DNA from: Nemophila menziesii
Taxonomy: Eukaryota; Streptophyta; Magnoliopsida; Boraginales; Hydrophyllaceae
DNA: 64,000 nucleotides
Reading direction: 5' to 3'
Assembly: GCA_029959085.1 (NCBI GenBank)
Contig: JARWIR010000008.1
Location: 7,006,001-7,070,000 of the forward strand
Shown here: positions 48,422 to 59,813 of the stretch, piece after piece
Numbering within the stretch: the first letter of the stretch is position 1
How the letters are laid out: every line of letters starts with the position of its first letter
The notes under the pieces: model-generated
Database searches by the model: none
Seen by the model: the letters and a program-made list of their open reading frames with translations, nothing else
What the model was told of the DNA's origin: nothing
Translations under genes and position numbers: made by a program

Positions 48422-49750
48422 TTGAAGGCTATCGAAGGAGGTGATGACAATGTTGGGTTCGAAGCTTGTAAGGCTATTTGCCTTGAAATTGAAGAAAAGA
48501 AGGAAGTACCACATGCTGCCGTTAGTGCTGTGGAGGTTCCGAGTACCGAAGATGAACCAACCAAGTCTAGCCCCGTGGAATCTGACTGTTCTGAGGTTGA
48601 TGTGGAGGACGATTCAGAAAAATACGAATTTATACAACTTCTGAAAGATATGCAAGGAGAGATTAGATCGGTTATGGTTTATCAAGCTGAGCTAGCTAAA
48701 GAGAAAGAGAAAGAAGCCTCCAAGGAGGAAGTTGAAGTTGCACCTGCTGTGCAAGAAGAGAAAGAAGAAGAGAGGGTGGAACCGCCACCTGTTGTTCAAA
48801 CAGTGTCATCAACAAATCCTGATACAAATCCAAAGGATGATACCGAGCTCAAGACATTTGTAGAGGGGTATACTCCTGAAAATATCAACGCCCAAATGCT
48901 TGAGATTGCAAAGAAAGGGCTTACACCGCAACAAGTTTTTATGCAAGTTATTCCTGAGAAAGAAGCGAGTGTAGAGATCCCAAGAGAGAACCTGAGAGTA
49001 TCAAGAAGAAATGAACGAGAGTTACCAACGAAGCTCAAAGATCCGGGAAGTTTCAACCTTCCTATTCAAATAAATGGTATGCTCAAGGTGAAAGCTATGT
49101 ACGATGTGGGTTCTGGTGTGAATATTATGCCTAATTTCGTGTTCGAGAGACTTGGACTTCAGAAATTAGAGAAAACTCCAGTGAAGTTGCAGTTCGCTGA
49201 CAACTCAGTTACCAGGACATGGGGAACAGTTGAGGACGTCTTAGTCCGTGCAGGTAGTATCGACATCCCTACTGACTTTGTTATACTTGAGTTTGATGCA
49301 GATAAGCAGGTTCCAATCATACTTGGACGGCCTTTCATGGCCACAAGTCAAATTGTCATCAACTTCCAAGAAGGGACCATTACCCTTCATGCAAAAAATG
49401 TATCCGAGACCTTCTATGTCTTCGGCAAGAAACCAAGGAAGTTAGACCCCACTGTTCCTGTCATCCACAGCCTTTCAGATCACAAAGTCCCTCCTGATAA
49501 GATCCACTTAAATCATGTGGATAATGAGCCAAACATTGAGTTTGGGGTTGGCCATGAAGTTCTATGGAAAGCTCACAAATGCGAAAATAGGCCACGTAGT
49601 TTCAAAGACTCGTGGATGGGACCATTTATCGTCACTAAGGTTGTTTCAGCTAAGGTGATAGTAATTCGACCTAAGAAGGGGATCAAGCGAAGATTAGTTG
49701 ACGTTCATAGCCTAACTCGTTGTTTGGGAGGCTATATTCGCAAATCTTGA
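48422..49750 (+). CDS. Protease ORF fused to an integrase C-terminal tail (442 aa)
   Basis: A long intact ORF. An acidic, helical N-terminal 200 residues leads to a retropepsin-like domain (about 205-330: GSFNLPIQINGMLKVKAMYD, then DVGSGVNIMP where D(L/T)G(A/S) is usual, and VPIILGRPFMATS). From about residue 345 it turns into the extreme C-terminal segment of a Ty3 integrase (GHEVLWKAHKCENRPRSFKD, WMGPFIVTKVVSAKV, VDVHSLTRCLGGYI). The reverse transcriptase, RNase H and integrase core that should separate these are missing without loss of frame. The first listed codon is not ATG-proven; the ORF likely continued gag. Expression is unknown. Confidence 0.75.
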   Translation: MKAIEGGDDNVGFEACKAICLEIEEKKEVPHAAVSAVEVPSTEDEPTKSSPVESDCSEVDVEDDSEKYEFIQLLKDMQGEIRSVMVYQAELAKEKEKEASKEEVEVAPAVQEEKEEERVEPPPVVQTVSSTNPDTNPKDDTELKTFVEGYTPENINAQMLEIAKKGLTPQQVFMQVIPEKEASVEIPRENLRVSRRNERELPTKLKDPGSFNLPIQINGMLKVKAMYDVGSGVNIMPNFVFERLGLQKLEKTPVKLQFADNSVTRTWGTVEDVLVRAGSIDIPTDFVILEFDADKQVPIILGRPFMATSQIVINFQEGTITLHAKNVSETFYVFGKKPRKLDPTVPVIHSLSDHKVPPDKIHLNHVDNEPNIEFGVGHEVLWKAHKCENRPRSFKDSWMGPFIVTKVVSAKVIVIRPKKGIKRRLVDVHSLTRCLGGYIRKS

Positions 49751-50682
49751 TAGAGGTAACGCGTCTAACTTTAAAAGACGTTAAATAAAAGTGCTGTACG
49801 GGAGACAACCCGCAATTTTTTAAGTTTTTATGTCTTTTACGTTTTTAGTTTATGTTTAGTTTAGTTGTTTTATAGTTGATATTGCATATTTGAGAAAGAT
49901 ATTAGTGTTTTTGATTCTTAGGTATTGGAGAAATCGAGTTCGGGAGGAGAAAACGAAATTTTTCGGAAAATTTTGACCACCAGTCCGGTATACCGCGCCT
50001 CAGCCCCGGTATACCGCAGAGGAGAAAACCCGTACTACCGGTAAGTGACTCGGGTTTCTTGCCGAGAAGAAAAAAATTCGGATTTCAGGTCCGGTATACC
50101 GGACCATAACCCCGGTGTACCGCAGGGACCAAAAACCCGTAACACGGGTAGGGGAGTTCGGGTTTTTTGACGAGAAGAAGAATTTCAAAGAGCAGAAGGT
50201 CCGGTATACCGGACCATAGCCCTGGTGTACCGCAGGTAGCCGCTGGAGAGAGAAAGTTGCGTTTTAAAGCTTATAAAAGAGGGATATTAGGTATTATTCC
50301 GAATTTATTAAACCTTAAGCCTCTCTTTTTTCTCCAAACCTCTCCCAACTCCATTAAAGCTCATCCAAACCTTCACCAATCTTCAAAACACTACCCAATC
50401 ATCATAAAAACACATCAAAGCTTCTCTCCACATCATTCCAAAGGAGATTCAAGCACCCAATTCTCACCAAACACATTCAAATTGAAGAATCAAAAGCTTA
50501 AATTTTCAAAATTCATCCTACAATTTCTTAAATCCAAGCCAATCCATCAAGAATACACCTTACCCACATAGAGATTGATCATCAATTCACCTTTCCTAAG
50601 CCAAATCAAGCTTGTTCAACCAAAAATTCAAAAGTTCAAATTTCAAGAGTTGTTAAAGCTTTGAGTTGGGGGTCAATCGAAG
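49751..50682 (+). mobile_element. Leader between the pol remnant and ORF3 with palindromic GC motifs
   Basis: It starts with ggtaacgcg and gggagacaaccc, the block that follows pol in this family. Between 49985 and 50240 lie seven to eight copies of ccggtataccgc / ccggtgtaccgcag / ccggtataccgga-like palindromes alternating with aacccgta(c/a)-type phrases. A CT/CA-rich run follows (50330-50560). The ORF at 50167-50571 is compositional and I do not support it. Confidence 0.6.
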
Positions 50683-51892
50683 ATGACTAATAGAACAGAA
50701 ATATTAGCTAACAAGAGGGAGGTGAAGAAAAGCAAGGTATTGGGTTCAATTGAGAAGAAATCAAATAACAAAGGTTCTAGTTCTAAAGCTAAGGATAAAA
50801 ACGATGTTGAAGATGGAGGTAAGCTAGCTATGTTTGATCGTAATGGAAAAAGGCTTTACTTTTATTCAAAAGAGAAAATACAACCTCCACCCTTCAAAGG
50901 TCCTACACCCATGGATAAAGAGGAAGATTCAAAGGCCTTGATAGCTTCTGCAGAAAAACAATTAAAGGAACTACCTTTTGCTTATGAGAAAGTATTCAAT
51001 GAAGAAGTTGGTACAGGAGAGTATAAGAGATTCTTGGAGCTTGGTGCAAAATTGGGTTGGTCTACGTTCATGGTAAGACGTTCTGAATTATGTCATGAGT
51101 TAGTTTTGGAATTCTATTTAGGTCTCTTTAGCCGAGATAGTAAAGGTTGTGTTCCACTGAGAGGAAAGTTAGTTCCTTTCACAGTTAATGAGATTAGAAA
51201 CCACTTCAAGTTTAAGAAATTAATCGGATATTGCAAGTATAGTGAAGCGGTTGCTAAACGAAAAATCTTTAATGAGGAATTACTTTTTGAGCATGTTTTA
51301 GACAATGAGAAAGTGCAATCACATAAGGGAGAATTGAAGGCACCTTGGCCTTACAAATATCTTCAACCGGATGCGAGAGTTTGGCACAATTTCCTTATTC
51401 CTAATGTCTTTGGAAACACACGAACTTTGGATGTGACTAAAAAAGAACGCTCTACTTTTGGATTGTATTTTGAGAAGAGAAGAAGTGGGTGTGGCACAGT
51501 TGATCTACGAGGAGGTGATGCGATTTTCGATCTCTCCTAAATCAGTCTTTAATGTTAAATTTCCTACTATGATCACGTGTCTTGTGCGAAAAGCAAATGT
51601 TACATTGGGTGAAGAAGAGAAACTCGAATTTAAGACGAGTTATATTGATAATGCTTGGATCATGGAAGTTTCGAGAAGAGCGAGTTTTACGCAAATCTCG
51701 AAAGAAGAAAAGGAGCAAAGTTGGCAAGAGAAGATGGAGGAGCGTTTAACCAAATTCGAAGCAGCTCAAACTTTACTAGCCAATGATGTGGCACAAATCA
51801 ACGCTAATCAAGTGCACATCATGAAACTCCTTGAGCAATTCACGAAAGATCAAGCAAATCCTACCTTGGATGTCAATAATGCGAGGCAATAG
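50683..51892 (+). pseudogene. Athila ORF3 (plant-transposon-protein-like), broken by a frameshift
   Basis: The first frame (50683-51540) starts MTNRTEILANKREVKKSKVL, with a basic head, then a folded part (YKRFLELGAKLGWSTFMVRR, CVPLRGKLVPFTVNEIRNHF, HNFLIPNVFGNTRTLDVTKK). Near 51475, in a gagaagagaagaagt run, the coding sense moves to the frame that ends at 51892 (VAQLIYEEVMRFSISPKSVF, then a C-terminal coiled coil). This resembles the third ORF found after pol in Athila-type elements, often annotated as putative plant transposon protein; its role is not established. One small indel in the purine run is enough to explain the break. Confidence 0.65.
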
Positions 51893-53467
51893 CCTCGAGA
51901 GTATGTTCTCTTTCTACCTTACCATTTATGTAAATGCTTTTATCAGCTAATTTTAATTTCTGTTTCGAGTCTTTTTCGAGTCGTGGGGGCACGACTCATT
52001 TTTGAGTTGGGGGTGTGGGGATTCGTTGTCTCTCATCTCCATTTTTCTGTTTTTAGGTAAAAATTGAAATTTTTGATACATGGGAATTAGATGTAGAGTG
52101 TGTTTAATGGCTTGAAAGCATAAGATCAGTGAATTAATGATAGTAAGTAGTATGTTTATGAGCTATGTTATTTGTATGCTTTGAGTATTTGCAGGAAAAC
52201 ACACATTTATAGTAAAAGAAAAGATTAGTTAGCAATACGATAGAAAGTATGTTCGATCTCAGGGAACCTTGAGAAGTGTGTAGGCCGTGAGATCCAAGCT
52301 AGTTGACAAACCCATTTGATGAAAGTGCTAAAGGTAAGAAAATAACGAAATTGCATAGTGTAGAAAGTGATTAAGGCAGTTCTTTCATATTGAAGCCACT
52401 TGAAGCCTTTTTATACCTTCTCACCTTGATATTTTGATTTTATATGCTATATCCTTCTCAGCACCTTCTAGCCTTTCTAAAACTTTTTATTAAAACACGT
52501 TATAAGCCATATCCCTTTAGATTATAGGACTTTTCCATATGACCCGCACTCGAATCGCGATGCATAGACAATTGTTTTAGAGCTTGAGTTTGGGGTGGTG
52601 GGTCCACCATTATGGGAAATATTATTGGGATGGGATTTTTGAGCTTATTAATTGTGCTCTGTTCTTTATATTGATGATGATTCACAGATTTTTATTGTAA
52701 CCCTTTGCCGGGGTAATAGTGAATGAAAAAGAAGCTACGAGCTAATTTTGCCAACAAGGGCATAAAAAGAAAAAATATATATATGTAAAAATATAGCAAG
52801 ATATCTCAACATTAAAAAGAGAGTCATAGCTTAAGAAATTGATTTGAAAAGAAAACGGACCGGCAAAGTGGAATTTTTAAGTGAACATCTTATGCTTTAA
52901 TTGGGTTATTGGGGATGCTAAATTATGCATCAAGGAATTCATTGGGTTGAGTGAGAAACGTTTTATGAGAGTAACTCAAGCTCTAGGGCGATTCGTTGAT
53001 GGCTAGTGAGGAGAGAGCCAAAAGCTCACTCTAAATGATCCAAATATACTATCATACCGTCCCTAAGCCTAAATTACAACCTTAAAGACCTTTAGATTCT
53101 TTGCTATGTAATTGAGAAGTGATTGAGCCATTAGAGAGTAGTTAAGTGGATCTTTGAATAACTAGTGAAGTTCAATGAACAATCTATAGCTTTCTTGGAG
53201 AACTGAGTAAAGTCCCAATCCTTCTTACATTGCGAAACTAATTTGATCTTGAATTCAAGCCATGTTAACTATGGATATGAGAAGTGTACATGTATGTAGT
53301 TTATGAATATTATTGCATGAAATTTTCTGAGTGATTGCTTTATATATTCTATATATTCTGCTATGTTCTTCCCACTGTATTGAGAATTCCACAAGTGTGT
53401 ATTTATAGACTTTCCTTTGTTTTTATCTTTATTGTATCGGGACGATACAACTTTGAGTTGGGGGTCT
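51893..53467 (+). mobile_element. 3' non-coding interior of the + Athila element, ending in the polypurine tract
   Basis: It contains the cgagtcgtgggggcacgactc inverted repeat (51977-51997), and at the end gagttgggggtct (53455-53467) against the LTR. The ORFs in it (52500-52685, 53269-53565) have no domain. The last 390 bp recur at 29763-30158. Confidence 0.75.
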
Positions 53468-56417
53468 TGATGTCTCCTCATTTGTGATAGATTTATGTTA
53501 GGATGAGACATCATTTTTAGTGATTTAGAAGTCTTTCTAATCGTTTTTCTTGAAAAATAGAGCACTTTCCTATTTTGAGTCTTGATTTAGTAAAATAATA
53601 TTTTTAGAGCATATTGGGTTTAATTATTTATTTAGTGTGAATATTTAAAGATAATTATGGAGATTAATTAGAGTCCAAGTCAAAGACTACAAGATATGGA
53701 AAGAGATAAGCATGGAAATTGGAGATAAGGAAACAAAAGCTAAAAACATGGAAAAGGAAAAGCTGCCTTAATCCTGAATTTCTGCACCTACGACCACAAA
53801 TCAGCTTATATCTCAAAAGCGGTGTGGGATTTGGAGAAACGGTCAAGAGCAAAGTTGAATATTTTTCCGAGACGATGAATTTGGTGTACTCATACACGTC
53901 AAACGGATAAGTATTGAAGCTGCTATGACCAAAATAAAAACGGGCCTGATTTCATGTTTTAGGGTTACGAATTTGAGTTGGGCTTGGAGTCCATTACTTA
54001 CCTTCTCCTTCAAGAAAACGAATTAGGTCTTCTAAACACCTATAAATACACCCTTATATCACTTGTAAATCATCCTTGCCTCATAGTAATTAGTTCTTAA
54101 GGTTTTATTCTTCCAAGTTATTGTAGAGAGCAAGATGATGTCTTTTATTATTTCTTTTAGTTTATTTCCTTCAGGTATGAACTAAACTCCCCATAGCTTG
54201 GGTTTTGCATCATGTATAATCTATGTATTCTAATTTCTTTCTATCTAAGTTTCTTTGGGAATTACATGTTTTAATATGATATTAGCTTCTTACTGAAAGT
54301 CCTAGAGGAGGGGTGAATAGGATTACTAAAAAGATTAATGCCTAATTAAAAATCTTTTGGACAATTATATGTTTTAAAGAGAAACTTATAAGTCAACTAA
54401 TATATCAAACTCTTAAGGGATCATGCAATGGATAAGTTAGAGGTTTGATATAGAAGTTAAACAAGTAAATTGAAATTATATTCTCTTACTATGCTAGATG
54501 ATCTAAGTTAGATAAACTAGATAATCAATATAACAATATTCATACTAGCATATTATCAAACATATAAAGTGCGGAAAATAAATAGTGTAGGATAGAAAGA
54601 TACACAACGATATATAGTGGTTCGGTTTCCCTACATCCACTACCTAAGGAAGCCTCCTTAGGATTTCAAGCTTTTCACTAAGCTCTCGTGTCTCTCTTAA
54701 CCGGGTCGAGAACACAATAACCCTTACAACCTCTTCGATACCACGAAGGACAAACGCTTGTGCTATCGCAACACAAGGACACCGAGTATACTCCCGATAC
54801 TCAAATTCTCTCTTAATCTATCTATTACAAGAACTAGACTTAAGAGGATAAATACAATGTGTTTAAAGGGTGAAACAACTTTGCTAATGAATCTCCTAAT
54901 GAGTAGATATAACACTAAGCATGAAAGACTCCTTTTGAGTAGATAGAACTTTGTGGCTTATGAAATTAACTCCTTGAATGAGTGGATAACAACTTTGAAG
55001 CTCATAAGAATGATTTTGACAATGTATAGCTCTTGACACCTTCTTGGATGATAACAATTAAGCCCTTTAGTGTTTATGGATAGAAGGTGTAATTGTAGCC
55101 TTGAAAGACCTTCATTTTATAGCTGCAAAATGCTTCCAACGGTCATAAGGCTTGTGTCCAACGGATCTATTAATATTCCCAACAGATATATGCCTTTTGT
55201 CTTTATTTTGCTGTAGAAAACCCTAACCTGCGGTGCACCGCGGGTCTCGTGCGGTGTACCGCATGAACTCTTGCTTAATTCACTTGCTTTCTGACGGACT
55301 AGCCCTGCTCCATGCCCTGGTCCGCACATCTGCAGTGTACCGTGCCCATAGTGCGGTGTACCACACCAAAGGTCTAAAACACCTTTTATTGAGTATATGT
55401 TTTACTACGATGCTCGGATCAGAAAACTTTCTTCACGAGAGTTGTAGAGAACATCATTCTAAGAAACTTTGTGGTTGATCACGAAAGCTAATTCTCAATG
55501 TATACAAAGATAAGGTTAAAAGTATTTGTATGAAAATTAGCTTCTTAGGATATGACAATAGAGCTTTGATCTAAATGACAAAGATTGTGCTTTTTGATGA
55601 ATTAGAGTGCAAGATAGGATGTATATAACAAGAGTAATTAGCACACTAAACACAAGAGGATTTGTCACATTAAAACAACCTATTAAGGGAGGCTATATGC
55701 CAACACTTACCTTTATATTTGTTTATGTGTTTTAATTTATTGCCCGTCCTAGAACTGATCACTTTAGGCTTTCTTAATAGTAATTAGATGATCACCTTAG
55801 CTGGGTGTCTAATTATTGAAACACAACATAACGTCTAGTGTCGATATTAGTCCTGACAACACTGATTCTAACTAGATAGTCATTAGGGTATAATTTAATC
55901 ACTATCACCATGTATGGAAATTGATTGCTTAGGGCCTTGGTGGCGCTTGATAACCCTATTTGAACCAGCCTCGTGGTGTGTCCGTAGCCCCCTTAGTCGC
56001 TCTCAAGGTCTAAGGAATGGGAATTTAGAATCCTGACTAAGTATACAAGAGCTAATTATCTCCCTTATTAACTAGATTTAATAGAAAGAATTAGGAAAAT
56101 TAGTACATACTAGCAAAACCTAAGCTATACTTCTCATCTCATATTTCTTCGTATTTAATTTACCGTCTTTATTCTCTTAGTTTAATTAGATATTTGGAAT
56201 TACTCTCTATTTAATTTTCTGTCTTTTAATTATTTACTTCTTACTCATTATTGCTACCCATTCGACTAGCACACTAAGTCCCTAAGAACGAACTTTCTTA
56301 TCATTAAAACTTGCATACGTCCTGTAATACTTGCAGTACTGTGCCTGTTTAGGGTGAGAGTGCGTAGTTTTCTTGACTTATATTTATCTTATTTTTATCA
56401 TACCCTAGGCGACACCA
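53468..56417 (+). repeat. 3' LTR of the + Athila element, interrupted by a solo LTR
   Basis: Without the nested 54294-55705 and one cttac it measures 1533 bp, matching the 5' LTR (1531 bp). The two copies are very similar by eye, so the element is fairly young. Confidence 0.92.
54294..55705 (-). mobile_element. SIRE-like solo LTR
   Basis: Same family as the LTRs at 4353 and 8207 (minus strand TGTTGGCATATAGCC ... GGACTTTCA), 1412 bp, flanked by exact cttac duplications (54289-54293 and 55706-55710), with no interior. It is more diverged and shorter than the pair at 4353-9875, and has only about one minisatellite unit. It arose by recombination between two LTRs of a full insertion. Confidence 0.92.
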
Positions 56418-57238
56418 AATCCCAAATTTAATAAACTTTAAATTAAAAACTATGTTCATCCCTTAAGTAGAGATTCTCAAGTAAGGGTTAATTAGCCCAT
56501 ACCTAAACTAAAGACAGAAAAAAATAACGAGACATACATAATAATCAGAATGGATTTGGTGTTGAATTGTTGAAGATTGGTCGAAGATCAATCCTCTTCT
56601 CTTCTGCTCCCAACGTTTCCTCTTTCTCAAAATATTGTTTCTAATGTTGTCCACTGATTAATGAAATCAATTAAAATTTATATAGAGGTATAAAACGGAC
56701 TTGGCTCATATGGGTTTAAGTAAGTGATTAAAAAGGACCAAATTCGTTTTAATTAATTTGTAACTGCAATACACCACTTCAGTAAATTGGCTATAAGTTT
56801 TGTATCGTAAGTCCAAATCCACTAATTCTACTTCTCAAATTTCACCGACTTCAATGCCCATACTTTTCACTTGAACCACCAAGACTGAATTCTAACCTAT
56901 TTGTCTCGAAAATGGAAACAAGTGACGAATTTACTCTTTCTCAAACTCCTCCACTTTCACCAAAGTGGTTTCTTTTGCTCTTTCAACGCTTTATTGTTCT
57001 TGGACTTGAATATTCAATTCTTCTCTTCGTCTTGGTACCTTCTAGTATCCATATACCTAAGAACTTCACACTAAACACACGAATTAACGCACAAAAGCTA
57101 TAAAAGTAACAATAATACCAAAACGAAGGAATAAACTGCATTATATCCAACTATGATGGATAATCTATTTAGAGTCCAATTTAAACCTAAAATTATGTCT
57201 CACTAAGGTATTTTTATATCACAAAACGGAAGACACCA

Positions 57239-57639
57239 AGACCCCAAACTCAAAGCTTTATCGTCCCAACAAAGTAAGAACAAAAATTAGAGGTCTAGGT
57301 AACGAAGCAAATGCAGAATCTAAAGAATGATACCAAAGCAGAACTTAAAATAAATCTCATATAGTACCACCTAAGATCTAATGCACACATACACCTATCC
57401 TACAAAATCAAACACAAAGATAATTTCAATTCTGAATTAACTTCACAATGCTAGAAGGTTACCCTTGTATTTAACTTCAGATGATGGATATAGGGTATTC
57501 ATCGATCCTTGCTTGCTTTTGAACCCTCCACTTAACTTACTCCCAATTAGCAAATCTATTTTAGCAAAATGATGTCTCCTAAGGGCATATAATTGTCACA
57601 AAATGGGAGACATAAGTACCTCTTGGTTCTTCCGTTTTA
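57239..57639 (-). mobile_element. Interior fragment of the minus-strand Athila-like element
   Basis: It begins with a polypurine-like tract (minus ctttgagtttggggtct) and the gggacgataaag phrase, as before the other 3' LTRs. At 57567-57612 a second LTR-end-like piece (gatgtctcctaagggcata, gggagacataag) resembles 11348-11392. Confidence 0.5.
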
Positions 57640-59420
57640 CTTTCAAGAGATTACAAACCTCTTTTCGATAAATTGGAGGGGTATGTCAGATATTGGAATG
57701 CTTCTTCCTTTTCTTTTGCGGGAAGATTGGAGTTTATTATGTCGATTCTCGAAGGTGTGATTTACTTTTGTTTGCTATTTTTATTGTTTTGATAGGTTTT
57801 TGAGATCATATTGTTAATATTTGTCAGAAATTTTATTGGACAGGAAAATGCTACAAGTTAGTTGGGATAAAATCTACGGTTCGAAAGAAGAAGGTGGGCT
57901 TGGTTTGAAAGATTTGGAGGCTTGAAATAAAGCATTATTATTATTGACAATGTTTTAAAGATTGTTTCTAAAAATGACTCAATTTGGATAAAATGGATTC
58001 ATGGCGAGTACTTTCAAAATGTAAGCATTTGGGAATTGAATTCGAGAAAAGGGGATTCTCCTCTCTTGAAAAATATTTGGTAGCTTAAGGAGGTTATTCG
58101 TTGTTTGATTGGTGTTGAGGCCTTGAGGGTAAAGAGTGCATCTTGGCTAGGTGGTTTCCCTCGGCTAGGGCTGTAAACGAGCCAAGCCGAATACTAGATG
58201 TACAGGCTTGTTTGTTTAATTTCTCAAGCCGAGCCGAGCTTAAATTTAAACGAGCCAGGCCGAGCTGAGCTCAAATTTTAACAAGCCTGGGCTCGAGCTT
58301 CCAATGATCGAAATCAGAAATGTTAAAACTTGTTTGTTTAACTTATTAAACAATCTTCTTTAGAGTCGAACACGATTTTTTCATCAACAATTTGTTTTTT
58401 ATGGTCGAAATGGGACTTTCATGAACAGTGGTATTTGATGGAGTGTGTGGAATGAAAATATGAAGCATAACATTAATGAAAAAAGTAAATGTCTAAAAAA
58501 ATATTAAAATATCCACTTTGATATTGAAGGTTTATTAATATATTTATAAGTAGATAATATATTAATTTATAATTTTTATATTTTTATAATTTTTAGAATT
58601 TTAAACAAGCTCACGAGTCGAGTTTGAGCAGACTCGTTTATTTATCGAGCTTAAAATGGAGCTTGAGATTGAGCTTGTTTATATTCGAGCCGATCTCGAA
58701 CAAGCTTTTCTCCGAGCCGAACTCGAACTGCTCGCGAGCGGCTTGGTTCATTTACAGCCATACCCTCGGCAAATAAGCATCCTATAATTCTTGAGGTATC
58801 AAGAACAAATTTTCATGCTTTATACAAAATACTTTATGATTTGTTTCGCGGGCAATCTTTTGTGAGGTTTTGAGCTAATATAATTTGGGATACTTGTGTC
58901 ACTTCTGAACATGTCATTATTGTTTGGATGGAATTAAGGGAATGGCTCAAGAGAAAATGTCGTATAAATTATTTAGAGTTAGATCCACTTTGTGATTTAT
59001 GTGGTGAAAACTTTGAGTCAAACAAACACCTTTACTTTGATTGTGTTATTGCAAGAGATATTTGGGATAAAATAAAGAAATAGTTAGGGATAAATAAGTA
59101 GATGAGTACTCTTTTAAGAATTTTGAAGTGGCTAAAAAAACTTAAAGTTCGAAAAAATTGGAGGAGAAATATTTGAAGGATTGTTTTTGAGGTACAACGT
59201 ATTGCATATGGATGATAAGATATTACCTTGTTATGAAAGGTGAGAACATCTACGAAAATAGTTATCACGGAAATTAAGTGGTGTATTTTTCTATTTTCTA
59301 TTTTTTGTTCATTTATTATATTTTTTTTAGATGATAGTGAAAAGTTAGTTTGTATTAGTATGAAATACTTTAGTTGTTTTAGTTTCGTTGTCACACTCTT
59401 AAAGTTTGAGGTTGGGTAAG
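57640..59420 (+). pseudogene. Decayed LINE ORF2 fragment, split by a hAT MITE
   Basis: Reading-frame pieces typical of plant LINE reverse transcriptase C-termini remain: DKLEGYVRYWNASSFSFAGR and LEFIMSILEGVIYF (57675-57780), WDKIYGSKEEGGLGLKDLEA (57862-57925), and after the MITE the zinc-binding segment LREWLKRKCRINYLELDPL, then CDLCGENFESNKHLYFDC (58935-59045). Stops and frame changes are frequent. No poly(A) tail or target duplication is recognised, so the ends are approximate. Confidence 0.75.
58166..58762. mobile_element. hAT-type MITE nested in the LINE remnant
   Basis: A 597-bp element with ends tagggctgtaaacgagcc and, reversed, tatggctgtaaatgaacc, and an exact 8-bp duplication ccctcggc (58158-58165 and 58763-58770). 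Subterminal repeats of gagcc/cgagctt fill both ends. No transposase. Confidence 0.9.
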
Positions 59421-59541
59421 CAACTATAATTTTTTTTATTTATACAACTATTTAAACAAAAATTAAATTCCAAATTCAAAGTTACTCTTAATAAATAATT
59501 TTTATTTCAAAAATAATGGAATAGAATTTGCTGAACATAAA

Positions 59542-59813
59542 GGGAAAATGACCCAAAAAATCAAAATAATATTATTTTCAGCCCAATAACATCAATGACA
59601 AAATTTCTTCCCAATAACATCATTAACTAAATTTTGTCCTTGATGGGAATCGTCCTTGACGGGAATCGTCCTTGACGGGAATCGTCCTTGATGGGAATCG
59701 TCCTTGACGGGAATCGTCCTTGACGGGTAAACATGTAATCTTATAATAGTAAGTTAATAGATGATTCTTTGGGGCAAGTATAATATTATTTTGATTTTTT
59801 GGGTCATTGACCC
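59542..59813. mobile_element. Mutator-type MITE upstream of POD1
   Basis: A 272-bp element with about 33-bp terminal inverted repeats (gggaaaatgacccaaaaaat left; gggtcaatgacccaaaaaat reversed from the right), continuing as caaaataatatta. A 9-bp duplication gaacataaa flanks it (59533-59541 and 59814-59822), as expected for Mutator-like elements. The centre is a 16-bp minisatellite. It ends about 315 bp before the POD1 start codon. Confidence 0.88.
59637..59727. repeat. 16-bp minisatellite inside the MITE
   Basis: The unit tccttga(c/t)gggaatcg is repeated five times plus 11 bases. The Arg/Pro-rich minus-strand ORF at 59623-59829 is a translation of this repeat. Confidence 0.92.

Larger units (their letters stand above)
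45253..56417 (+). mobile_element. Complete but internally deleted Athila-type Ty3 element (+ strand)
   Basis: Two LTRs (45253-46783 and 53468-56417, the latter holding a nested solo LTR) are flanked by an exact 5-bp duplication aatcc (45248-45252 and 56418-56422). A tRNA-Asp primer site (46790) and a polypurine tract (53455-53467) are in place. The interior has a broken gag, a protease ORF fused to an integrase tail, a GC-palindrome-rich leader, an ORF3 broken by a frameshift and a 1.5-kb 3' non-coding region. Reverse transcriptase, RNase H and the integrase core are deleted, so this copy depended on a relative for movement. Confidence 0.92.
44600..57238 (-). repeat. Minus-strand Athila-like LTR split by a complete + element
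   Basis: The LTR is 44600-45252 plus 56418/56423-57238, about 1.47 kb without the insertion. It has the family marks seen at 9881-11392: accgcaagtgtacagg near the left end, gctagacgcaagaaag at 44770 and cccgtcagagtag at 44947. On the minus strand it starts TGGTGTCTTCCG at 57238, directly after a polypurine-like tract (plus agaccccaaactcaaag), so it is a 3' LTR whose element lay to the right. The left boundary near 44600 is vague. Confidence 0.7.

Noticed and set aside
50167..50571. 134-residue + ORF in the Athila leader
   Set aside because: It translates the palindromic GC motifs and a CT/CA-rich run and resembles no protein family.
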